Under the pieces are notes generated by a model, which worked only from the letters and a program-made list of their open reading frames with translations, made no database searches and was not told the DNA's origin. Positions 7,057-13,607 of a DNA stretch of 22,458 bases are shown one piece after another. Within the stretch, counting starts at the first letter, position 1; every line of letters begins with the position of its first letter. The DNA comes from a virus. The stretch spans positions 1-22,458 of IMG/VR virus record IMGVR_UViG_3300021364_001321; one strand, given 5' to 3'. The position numbers and the translations under genes were made by a program.

Positions 7057-9390
7057 TTATGTACTCTTATTGGTATATGGAGCACTTGTGTCTTTAGCTA
7101 TGTTTAGATCTTTTTGCATTTGTTTCATAGTTTTCTTAGCCGCATCCATGTCTTTAGTATTCATTTTATAGCTTTTGCCACCACCGGCATCAAAATTAAA
7201 ATGCTTATTACCATCTACATCAATACCAACAGATGCCGCGCCTGCTCCAATTTTAACTCCACTTTTAAGTTTGTTGCCATCCATATCATAAATGCCTTTT
7301 AGATCTACACCTACATCTCCGTCACCTGTGTCTACTGGTGTATGAAAGTCTTGTGTTACAGTGTTTTTAACAAAATCCTGCACCTGTTGTAATCCTTTTA
7401 TCTTAGGAGATTCATATTTAATTAATTTACCATCTGGTGTAAAAGTATATGTGCCAGCACCACTTGCTACAGTTCTGTTTCCATCTTTTGTAGTGTCAAT
7501 AGTTGTACCATTGTCATTTGTACCGTCTGGAGTATCTGAACTAGGAGCTTCTGGAGCTGTTGGCATTTTTAATATTTTTATTTTATCAGGCACTGCACTT
7601 TTTGGATCAGGATTACCTTGGTTTGGATCATCCATTGTCGAACTCATTGTTGCCATATTGTTGAGTTTGTCTAGCGGAGTATTTACTTTTGCCATATCAC
7701 CTGCCGCTACAGCATTAACCATAGTGCCTAGTAAGACAGCAATAAGTGTTAAGTTCTTAGCTGTTTTTGGAATTTTTTTAAGAATAGGTTGTACTTTACC
7801 TAATAGATTTTTTGGAAGTTTTTTTAAAGTATCTGCTATGCCTTCCTCTAATTGTTGAGGAGTGCTTTCTAATAAAATTTTAAAAAATTCATCCTGTGTG
7901 TATGATTCAGATTTTTTACGACCTGACTTCATATTAGCACACCAGTGATACATCTTTGCCTTTTCACCACTTGCGTTTTTTGCTCTTTTTCGTAAACTAG
8001 TTACTGATCCATTACAACTAGCACCTGCTTTTTTAACACGACCCGGTCTACTTTTGCCTTTTTTCTTACCGTCAGCAAAGTTTTCTGTCATCATCCCTAA
8101 AACAAATTCAAGAGTGTAAGGTAATTTTGCAACAGTAATTGATTCCATTTGTAGCATTTTTACAACATCGTATCTATGATGACCGTTAATAATTCTATTT
8201 GTGCTATCAACTACTATAGGTGTATATTTTCCACCTGCAATTTTCTTTAATTGTTTAGTATAGTTTTCTTTAAGTCTTTCTTTTTGTACAGGTACAATAC
8301 TTTCTACTTTAATACTTACAATCTTATGTGGTATATATTCTAAATGTTTTTTACGTATTTGTGGAAGTTGATCTCTAGTATAACTTTCTGATTTTTTCTT
8401 TTTAGGTAAACCTTTATGTTTTGTAGAAGCAAATTTTTTCACATCAGATTTTTTCATATCTTTTGCTACTTCTCCTGCTTCTCCACCTTTAGGCATATCG
8501 CCTTTTTGCATTGCTCTAACTATGCCAAAGAACTGTTGTTGTTTTTTGCTTACTGCTTTTTCTTCAACAGGTTGTTTCATGTGTTGCTGTATTGCTTTTG
8601 CTGTTCTTTCAAACTTATGATCTTTGTGTTTGAAGCCTTCACCGCCTGCGGCTTCCCAACTTGCAATATTTTTACCAAAGTCGTCAATTAATATGTTAGG
8701 TGTGCCATCTGGATTTGTTGCGAACTTTGCTTTATCATGTGTAATGATAACATTTTCTGGGGGGAAGAAATCTAAGTTCTTTTTAATCCATTCACGCTTG
8801 TGTGGTTCTGAATTAGGGTCATTAGGTAGTGGGCTACTTAAAATACTGTAACTACCTTTTACTTTTTTAATTACACCTAGTAAGTTTTTTGCTTGCGGAA
8901 GCAAAGGTAAGTTTAACCAAAAATCATCTGTATCTCTAATTTTTTGTAGTGCAGGCTCTATGTCTTTGACTTTACGCCAATCTTTGCCTATTAACTTTTG
9001 CCATTCTCCAAAAAAGTCTGCTAGTACTCCATCCATGTCAACAAATACTTTACTTGTACTTGCTAATTCACCTATATCTTCTGCCATCTTAGCATAGTAT
9101 AACACAAGTTCATCGGAGTTGTCAACCGATTCTGCAAGGCCTAGATTGAATAGTACATTGGTTTTGGAGCCTTTTACTTTTTTTGATAGTGTAGGTGGAC
9201 GGCCATCCTTGTCTACTTTGTTACCAAACTTAGCGGCTTGTCTTTTTGTTTCACCTGGTTTTACATCTGCTGTGGTATTTTGTTTTGTTATTTTACCAAC
9301 ACCAGCCGCTTCTACTTGCATAAGAACATGTTTGAAGCTTCCTTTCTTAGGTACTTTGTTTTCAATGTCTTTAAAACTATGAAACTTCAT
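7057..9390 (-). CDS. 777-residue mosaic protein: HAD nucleotidase, DUF3008-like, ParB-like and Cys/Lys modules
   Basis: The protein is a string of modules. Residues 1-90 are basic (QAAKFGNKVDKDGRPP at 51-66) and end in GLAES. Residues 114-245 form a HAD-fold 5'(3')-nucleotidase-like domain: FVDMDGVLADFF (116-127) gives the catalytic aspartates, ILSS (183-186) motif II, K220/K222 the conserved lysine, and LIDD (234-237) motif IV. Residues 278-330 (KKQQQFFGIVRAMQKGD to KHKGLP) match a small module common in marine phages (DUF3008-like). Residues 356-425 are ParB/sulfiredoxin-like with RIINGHHRYDVV (399-410). Residues 443-493 form a basic Cys module (GKSRPGRVKKAGASC, YHWCANMKSG). A single hydrophobic segment (546-563) precedes a low-complexity, Gly/Asp-rich tail. 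The linker KKSESYT recurs at 332 and 492. Its ATG overlaps the previous stop (ATGA). A multidomain packaged 'polyvalent' protein or a polyprotein is my inference. Confidence 0.88.
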   Translation of the reverse strand: MKFHSFKDIENKVPKKGSFKHVLMQVEAAGVGKITKQNTTADVKPGETKRQAAKFGNKVDKDGRPPTLSKKVKGSKTNVLFNLGLAESVDNSDELVLYYAKMAEDIGELASTSKVFVDMDGVLADFFGEWQKLIGKDWRKVKDIEPALQKIRDTDDFWLNLPLLPQAKNLLGVIKKVKGSYSILSSPLPNDPNSEPHKREWIKKNLDFFPPENVIITHDKAKFATNPDGTPNILIDDFGKNIASWEAAGGEGFKHKDHKFERTAKAIQQHMKQPVEEKAVSKKQQQFFGIVRAMQKGDMPKGGEAGEVAKDMKKSDVKKFASTKHKGLPKKKKSESYTRDQLPQIRKKHLEYIPHKIVSIKVESIVPVQKERLKENYTKQLKKIAGGKYTPIVVDSTNRIINGHHRYDVVKMLQMESITVAKLPYTLEFVLGMMTENFADGKKKGKSRPGRVKKAGASCNGSVTSLRKRAKNASGEKAKMYHWCANMKSGRKKSESYTQDEFFKILLESTPQQLEEGIADTLKKLPKNLLGKVQPILKKIPKTAKNLTLIAVLLGTMVNAVAAGDMAKVNTPLDKLNNMATMSSTMDDPNQGNPDPKSAVPDKIKILKMPTAPEAPSSDTPDGTNDNGTTIDTTKDGNRTVASGAGTYTFTPDGKLIKYESPKIKGLQQVQDFVKNTVTQDFHTPVDTGDGDVGVDLKGIYDMDGNKLKSGVKIGAGAASVGIDVDGNKHFNFDAGGGKSYKMNTKDMDAAKKTMKQMQKDLNIAKDTSAPYTNKST
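7888..7917 (-). repeat. Linker repeat copy 2 in the mosaic protein (KKSESYTQDE)
   Basis: Residues 492-501 of the 777-residue protein repeat the linker found at residues 332-341, eight of ten positions identical. It joins the Cys/Lys module to the C-terminal part and runs into FFKILLES, a segment resembling an internal-protein leader with an L-L-E site. Confidence 0.7.
8368..8397 (-). repeat. Linker repeat copy 1 in the mosaic protein (KKSESYTRDQ)
   Basis: Residues 332-341 of the 777-residue protein, directly after the basic end of the DUF3008-like module and before the ParB-like domain. Both copies follow a run of lysines, so each seems to mark a boundary between formerly separate modules. 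Confidence 0.7.
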
Positions 9391-9596
9391 TTTTTGCGTC
9401 CTCTAAATCCACCACCGGTCATGTGCGGTAAACTAAACCATAGTTTGAACCAGTCATCGTCTCCTGGCTTGATACCTTTTTTCTTTTCTATCTTACGTTT
9501 CTCACTTGCAGTTTTACTAATGTTTTCTATAGTATAAGGTGTGTATCCTTTATACTCGTTGACACCTGCAAGTTCTTTCAAACGCTCGATATCCAT
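9387..9596 (-). CDS. Small basic protein with KELAG leader
   Basis: This 69-residue protein begins MDIERLKELAGVNEYKG, continues with a charged helix (EKRKIEKKKG, 33-42), and has the aromatic segment DDDWFKLWFSLPHMTGGG before a basic end (RGRKK). The WFKLWF-type segment is one I recall in other marine phage small proteins, without known function. ERLKELAG reappears as NRVKELAG in the middle of the 220-residue protein at 11016-11678. The ATG follows the upstream TAA by one base (TAATATG) without a clear SD, so translation is probably coupled; the TGA overlaps the start of the mosaic protein. Confidence 0.68.
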   Translation of the reverse strand: MDIERLKELAGVNEYKGYTPYTIENISKTASEKRKIEKKKGIKPGDDDWFKLWFSLPHMTGGGFRGRKK

Positions 9597-9597
9597 A

Positions 9598-10692
9598 TTA
9601 ATCTGCCCGTCTAATGTCGTGTTTAATACCTAAATTAGAAAATAATTTTGATGTTGTTTCTATACTTGTAAGTGCTTGTTTAATTCTGTCTAAATGATCT
9701 GGGTTAGCTTCTACTTTTTGTCTAAACTTATTAGCGGCATCAGGTTTAATGAATATTAATCTACCACTCCAAGCGGCGCCTTTGCGATAAAAACTTAAAA
9801 AATGTTCCTTACCATCTGCTCTATCTGCAATCCAATCTAACACTTTAAGTTTGTTAGGATCTTGTTCCTTAATACTATTATTGTCTGTACCTTTAAATAA
9901 TTTATATTCGTCTAAGTTTTCGTTTTGCTTTTCTTTTTCTGCTTTATCTTTAGCATCAAGATCCTTTTCAATTTTATTGCTTTTTCCTAAACTCTTTTTA
10001 AATTTTGATATTGCTTTTTTGCCAGCATCTCCAGTTCCAGGTTTTACTTTTGTAGGTTTTTTACCTGTTCTTTTCATATATTCGTCTGGAGTTTCTTTTC
10101 GCTGTTCGCCTAATGCTTCTCCTACAGCGTCAACACCCATTATGCCTTGTAGTTTCTTAAACATTTCTTCTGCGTGAGGCATAGCTTGTTGTGTAATACC
10201 TCTTTTAAAAGAATTAATGTCGTTGTCTAGCACAGTTTGTCTAAGTTTACTAGCACTCATTCCAGTAGCATCACCTGCTTCTGGATCACGCTTTAGTTGA
10301 ACATAGTTGATTTTTTCAAAGTTGTAGTTATGCTGTTCTTTTTCAACACCATTATACTGTTGCAATATTTTTAATAGTTTTGGTTCACCTTCTAAAAATG
10401 TTACTTCAGTATAACCCATTTTGTATAGTCTATCAGCGGCTGTTAGTACAGTTTTTGCTAGTCCAATACTAATACCATCAAAGCTCTTACGAGCCCAATC
10501 TAGTTTATCTTGTGCTGTTAATGGATCTGATGGAAGTTTCGGTGCTCTATCTGTTAAAAATAAAAAAGAATCACCTGGGGCATTTTTAATTGCATTTACA
10601 AGAAGTTCATGTCCTGAAGTTGCTGGATTTAATCTGCCTAGTGCAAACGAGGCAACTTTACCTTCAGCCTCATATAGTTGTCTTAGTCGCAT
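9598..10692 (-). CDS. Nucleotidyltransferase-domain protein with basic linker and extra C-terminal domain
   Basis: The first 190 residues are a cytidylyltransferase/NMN-adenylyltransferase-like fold. GRLNPATSGH (20-28 with Gly19) is the nucleotide-binding G-x-x-N-P-x-T-x-G-H motif, and GMSASKLRQ (144-152) is the C-terminal S-x-S/T-K-x-R motif. Such enzymes transfer a nucleotide from ATP or CTP to a phosphate acceptor such as NMN. Residues 196-260 are a lysine-rich, low-complexity linker, and 280-364 form a separate unrecognised domain (KVLDWIADRADGKEHFLSFY, then LIFIKPDAANKFR). It begins MRLRQLYEAEG, a leader-like sequence with an L-Y-E/A site. The ATG lies inside the preceding gene (23-base overlap), with AAGGAAG ten bases upstream. 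NAD salvage is one possible role; CTP-dependent chemistry is another. Confidence 0.8.
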   Translation of the reverse strand: MRLRQLYEAEGKVASFALGRLNPATSGHELLVNAIKNAPGDSFLFLTDRAPKLPSDPLTAQDKLDWARKSFDGISIGLAKTVLTAADRLYKMGYTEVTFLEGEPKLLKILQQYNGVEKEQHNYNFEKINYVQLKRDPEAGDATGMSASKLRQTVLDNDINSFKRGITQQAMPHAEEMFKKLQGIMGVDAVGEALGEQRKETPDEYMKRTGKKPTKVKPGTGDAGKKAISKFKKSLGKSNKIEKDLDAKDKAEKEKQNENLDEYKLFKGTDNNSIKEQDPNKLKVLDWIADRADGKEHFLSFYRKGAAWSGRLIFIKPDAANKFRQKVEANPDHLDRIKQALTSIETTSKLFSNLGIKHDIRRAD

Positions 10693-11014
10693 CTGGTAAT
10701 TCTTCCTTAGGGTTTCTTTCGTGATCTAAAACTTTGTTAGCTAGGTCTGCTCTCTCTTGAGGATTCATTAGTTCCTCAGGTGTTTTATCCAAGTTATATT
10801 TTAAACAATAATGATTTAAACATTTGTCAATCATAGGCATTAGATGTCCTTGAATAACCTTTTCGTTATGTTCGCTACGTATTTTATCCATGCATGGCAT
10901 ATAATGATGACGATAAAAAGGTTCATCATTTAGCATATGAAAATGCACATCGTCTGCAACATTATATGGCATTGAATCGTTTAATGGATTGTTAAAAATT
11001 TCTGTTAGTAACAT
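10670..11014 (-). CDS. Unidentified protein, 114 residues, His/Met/Cys-rich
   Basis: No family is recognised. It starts MLLTEIFNNPLNDS, then contains a histidine-rich stretch (HFHMLNDEPFYRHHYMPCMDKI, about residues 24-45, given here in pieces), another Cys/His stretch (KCLNHYCLKYN), and an acidic, helical end. The His and Cys spacing could bind a metal, though no standard motif is formed. A longer reading frame begins at 11086, but it would overlap the upstream gene by over 70 bases; the ATG at 11014 has AGGAAG about eight bases upstream and comes one base after the upstream stop, so I chose it. Its 3' end overlaps the nucleotidyltransferase start by 23 bases. Confidence 0.7.
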   Translation of the reverse strand: MLLTEIFNNPLNDSMPYNVADDVHFHMLNDEPFYRHHYMPCMDKIRSEHNEKVIQGHLMPMIDKCLNHYCLKYNLDKTPEELMNPQERADLANKVLDHERNPKEELPDATKTTI

Positions 11015-11015
11015 A

Positions 11016-11678
11016 TTACCACTTCCTACATGACCAATATCTTGCCTTAGTTCTTGGTCCTGGGTTGTCGCAGTTGTGTCTTGCACGGAACGAACGTCTA
11101 CGTGCTGGGTTTGACTTTTTGATCTTCATGTTAGGATCACCAAAGTTAACTTTCTTGATATTTTTAGTCTTTGGATCTCTTACATACACTTTGAACTTCT
11201 TAACATCGCCACGCATTGGCTTACCAAGTTTAACTTTTCTTCCTTGGTATTCTGCTTCGTCCATGATTTCATCTTCGTTGTACCACATGTCACCATAATT
11301 ATTATAGAAATCATCTCCATCATACGTTTCTTCGTTAGTGTATATGCCGGCTAATTCTTTAACTCTGTTTACTTCAGTAGATTCATTTGTACCGCAGTCT
11401 GGACCGCAGTTACAATCAGGAGTACAATTTCCGCCACAAGCACAATCTTCATTGCAGTTACAAGCCATTGCTTCTTTAACTTCAATGCTTTCTTTTTTCT
11501 TTTCAGCTTTGCTATATTTGTCTTTTAAGCGTCCTAGTTCTTCTTGGCTTGCACCTTCACGTCCTGCTTTAGCGGCCTTTTTCATGTATTCTTTACCGTG
11601 CTTTTTGACACCTGTATAATACTGTAGGCCCGATTCGTTTTCAGCTTCTTTGAGATAATCTTTAAATGTTTTTGTCAT
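11016..11678 (-). CDS. Modular basic protein with central Cys-rich metal-binding-like segment
   Basis: This 220-residue protein begins MTKTFKDYLKEAENE, very like the capsid-targeting start of T4 internal protein III (MKTYQEFIAEA). A basic helix follows (YTGVKKHGKEYMKKAAKAGR). Residues 72-96 hold nine cysteines in C-x-C-x3-C-x-C-x3-C-x3-C-x-C-x3-C-type spacing (ACNCNEDCACGG, CTPDCNCGPDCG), which may bind zinc, copper or an iron-sulfur group. NRVKELAGI near residue 105 repeats the leader of the 69-residue protein at 9387. The last 75 residues are very basic (KVKLGKPMRGDVKKFKVYV, then ARRRSFRARHNCDNPGPR, ending YWSCRKW) and belong to a module common in marine phage proteins, function unknown. 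It is preceded by both a sigma70-like promoter and a late box, with SD AAGGTG. Confidence 0.82.
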   Translation of the reverse strand: MTKTFKDYLKEAENESGLQYYTGVKKHGKEYMKKAAKAGREGASQEELGRLKDKYSKAEKKKESIEVKEAMACNCNEDCACGGNCTPDCNCGPDCGTNESTEVNRVKELAGIYTNEETYDGDDFYNNYGDMWYNEDEIMDEAEYQGRKVKLGKPMRGDVKKFKVYVRDPKTKNIKKVNFGDPNMKIKKSNPARRRSFRARHNCDNPGPRTKARYWSCRKW

Positions 11679-11700
11679 GTGTCAACACCTTTTAAATTAT

Positions 11701-11729
11701 AATATAAAGTATTTATCAATATCAGTCAA
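11701..11729 (-). promoter_or_regulatory. Sigma70-type promoter for the Cys-rich protein operon
   Basis: The minus strand has -35 TTGACT (11729-11724), a 17-base spacer and -10 TATATT (11706-11701); an overlapping TATAAT lies at 11702-11697. It lies in the short divergent gap between the speD-like gene and the minus-strand block, and would drive 11678 leftward. Confidence 0.65.
11710..11717 (-). promoter_or_regulatory. Candidate T4-type late promoter box GATAAATA
   Basis: This octamer sits inside the spacer of the sigma70-like promoter at 11701-11729 and points the same way. Transcription would begin near 11704, about 25 bases before the ATG at 11678, leaving the SD AAGGTG in the leader. The gene might thus be read in both early and late phases. 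Confidence 0.5.
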
Positions 11730-11775
11730 GCTCTATATGGTCAGTGGACTAAATAGAAACCAAAAGGAAACGGCT

Positions 11776-12138
11776 ATGTTGAAGCACAAACATATGATAG
11801 TAAGAGCTGAAGTTAGCAATCCTCCTCAATACGAGCAAAACATAGTCGATTGGGCGAGTAATTTAATCAGAGATATAGATATGAAAATAATGATGGGCCC
11901 ATATGCAAAATATTGTGAAATGCCAGGCAATAGAGGCTTTACATGTGTTGCTATTATTGAAACAAGTCATATAGCAGTACATATTTGGGACGAAGTTAAA
12001 CCTGCACTTGTACAACTTGATGTATATACATGCGGAGATCTTGATAAAGGTAAAGTGTTTGATGCACTAGAACGTTGGGATCCAGTCAAAGTAGAATTTA
12101 AATATCTTGATAGAGAAAAAGAACTTATTGAAGTTTAA
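11776..12138 (+). CDS. speD: SpeD-family pyruvoyl decarboxylase (AdoMet decarboxylase or arginine/ornithine decarboxylase)
   Basis: This 120-residue protein is a SpeD-family proenzyme, which cuts itself before a serine to form a pyruvoyl cofactor. TSHIAVHIWDE (63-73) matches the cleavage region with Ser64 as pyruvoyl residue and His69 as the processing histidine; DVYTCGD (82-88) supplies Cys86. The classical family has Glu before the serine; here it is Thr63. AdoMet decarboxylase makes the aminopropyl donor for spermidine. Marine phage homologues are reported to include arginine or ornithine decarboxylases, so the substrate is uncertain. I chose the ATG at 11776, with AAAAGGAAA five bases upstream, because the reading frame further upstream (from 11677) crosses the divergent promoter region. 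It is the only plus-strand gene, and its stop overlaps the stop of the convergent gene. No confident promoter is seen for it. Confidence 0.92.
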   Translation: MLKHKHMIVRAEVSNPPQYEQNIVDWASNLIRDIDMKIMMGPYAKYCEMPGNRGFTCVAIIETSHIAVHIWDEVKPALVQLDVYTCGDLDKGKVFDALERWDPVKVEFKYLDREKELIEV

Positions 12139-13607
12139 GTTTTAGGTAATTTAAAAGCAAATCTACTCTTGATATCAGTACCGTAGTAAGGACTATTTTC
12201 TATTGTAGCTTTTTCTTTGAAGTTTGGAGGATAAACAACTCCTATACTTCTAACTGCGGCATCTTCACCTTGAGCACCTAGTATACTGGTAGCCTGAATC
12301 ATAGCGGAACTGTTTAGAAACTTTCTAATTGCTTCACCAAAATCTATTAATTGGCCTGCGTGTGTTGCATTTGGATCATTAATATACTTGGCAACGTCTT
12401 TTGCAATACTGCTTAACACAACTAATCCAAAATAACTGCCTGGTTTGTATGCAATTTTATCAAACATTGGTAATAAAGATGCAGGACCTTTTTGTCTATC
12501 TGTATTTCTATCACCAGTAAGTTTTTGATCTTCTGTATAACGGTTAGCTTTCTTTTCAACAATAGCATAAAGGTCTGCCGCTTCTTCTTTTGTAATAATA
12601 CCATATCTAATAGCAAGTGTTAGAGGTTGTTTTGCCGCAGATTCATTTGCACAAATATCTAAGATATGCACTGCTTCTGCATATTGCTTAATATATGTCT
12701 GACCTGTCTGTGTTTTTTTGGCAGATTCTTTGGCTTTCCATATGTTAGAAATACTTGCATTTGCACCTGTCTTTCCTTTATGGCTAACACCCATTTGTAT
12801 ACCGTCTTTTGAAATATAACAATCAACTAACGGATTATTCTGTCCTTCAGGAAACATAATTGTTGCATTATCTAGTTGGAATCCAGGTGACCATATGTCA
12901 TCTATAGCAACATTAATAGGACCTTTTACTGCTTGGTGTTTGTTAATGATTGCAATTGGTGCAACAACTTCCATAAAGTCATCTTGTAAGGCTCCAATAA
13001 TTGGTTTACCTTTGTCAAATATTATCGCTTCATTACTACTTGCTTCTGTTGCCCCTTTCGCAAGCATCGGACCGTTGTTTGGATCCTTACCAACTTCAGC
13101 AATAACCTGTCCAACACTTCTAGCCTTGTTATCACCTAAGCCCAGATCGCCTGGTTGAAGTTTACTATTCATTTTGCCTTTAACACTGCTCGTACTAGAA
13201 ACACTTCCCGCACTCAAACCAACAAGTCTTGCTTCTTTATCTAATATTGTATTACCTGGACTTTTTCTTGAATAAAAACTTGTTAACCACAAATCACTTT
13301 TTGGTATTTTATTTCCTTTATCATCCATCCGAGCAAATTTTGCAAAAGCAAAAGACTTCATTCTTGGGGTCATTTGTTTTACAAGTTTAAATGTTACATC
13401 TGGATTTGCTTGTTGTACTGCTTTTAATCCTGCATCGAGCTCTTCCATGTTAGCAAACATGTCTCTGTCTTCAGGATAGTTGTAATCCCATTCAATAAAT
13501 GTGTATTCATCTTTGTTTGTGCTATTTTCATCAGTATAAATTTCTCCAGGAGTTCCGGCTCTAAGTCCGCTACCTTCCATGAGATTTTTAATCTGATAAA
13601 AACGCAT
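12135..13607 (-). CDS. Unidentified 490-residue protein with L-M-E leader
   Basis: No family is recognised with confidence. The protein begins MRFYQIKNLMEGSG, which fits the leader pattern of the neighbouring block with an L-M-E/G site. Residues 20-110 look like a globular alpha/beta domain, followed by a Ser-rich stretch (LSAGSVSSTSSVKG). The middle holds KDGIQMGVSHKGKTGANAS (about 267-285), whose beta-strand and G-x-S-H-K-G-K pattern faintly recalls nuclease cores of the PDDEXK type; this is a guess. The C-terminal third is helical and ends in an ordered-looking segment (SPYYGTDIKSRFAFKLPKT). Its ATG overlaps the upstream stop (TAATG). It faces speD with overlapping stop codons. It is complete, with no sign of frameshift. 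Confidence 0.8.
   Translation of the reverse strand: MRFYQIKNLMEGSGLRAGTPGEIYTDENSTNKDEYTFIEWDYNYPEDRDMFANMEELDAGLKAVQQANPDVTFKLVKQMTPRMKSFAFAKFARMDDKGNKIPKSDLWLTSFYSRKSPGNTILDKEARLVGLSAGSVSSTSSVKGKMNSKLQPGDLGLGDNKARSVGQVIAEVGKDPNNGPMLAKGATEASSNEAIIFDKGKPIIGALQDDFMEVVAPIAIINKHQAVKGPINVAIDDIWSPGFQLDNATIMFPEGQNNPLVDCYISKDGIQMGVSHKGKTGANASISNIWKAKESAKKTQTGQTYIKQYAEAVHILDICANESAAKQPLTLAIRYGIITKEEAADLYAIVEKKANRYTEDQKLTGDRNTDRQKGPASLLPMFDKIAYKPGSYFGLVVLSSIAKDVAKYINDPNATHAGQLIDFGEAIRKFLNSSAMIQATSILGAQGEDAAVRSIGVVYPPNFKEKATIENSPYYGTDIKSRFAFKLPKT

Noticed and set aside
11015-11086. Longer start for the 114-residue protein
   Set aside because: The extension overlaps the Cys-rich protein's C-terminal coding region by 71 bases; the ATG at 11014 has AGGAAG and follows the stop by one base.
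11672-11703. Plus-strand promoter for speD: TTGTCA and TATAAT
   Set aside because: The -10 is good, but the spacer is 20 bases and the -35 imperfect, so it is not listed as a promoter.
11677-11775. Upstream extension of the SpeD-like protein
   Set aside because: It would cross the divergent promoter region; family proteins begin near the KHMIVRAE segment and an SD lies before 11776.
12422-12616. Small minus-strand frame inside the 490-residue gene
   Set aside because: It is a shifted-frame shadow of a continuous coding region, with no start signal.
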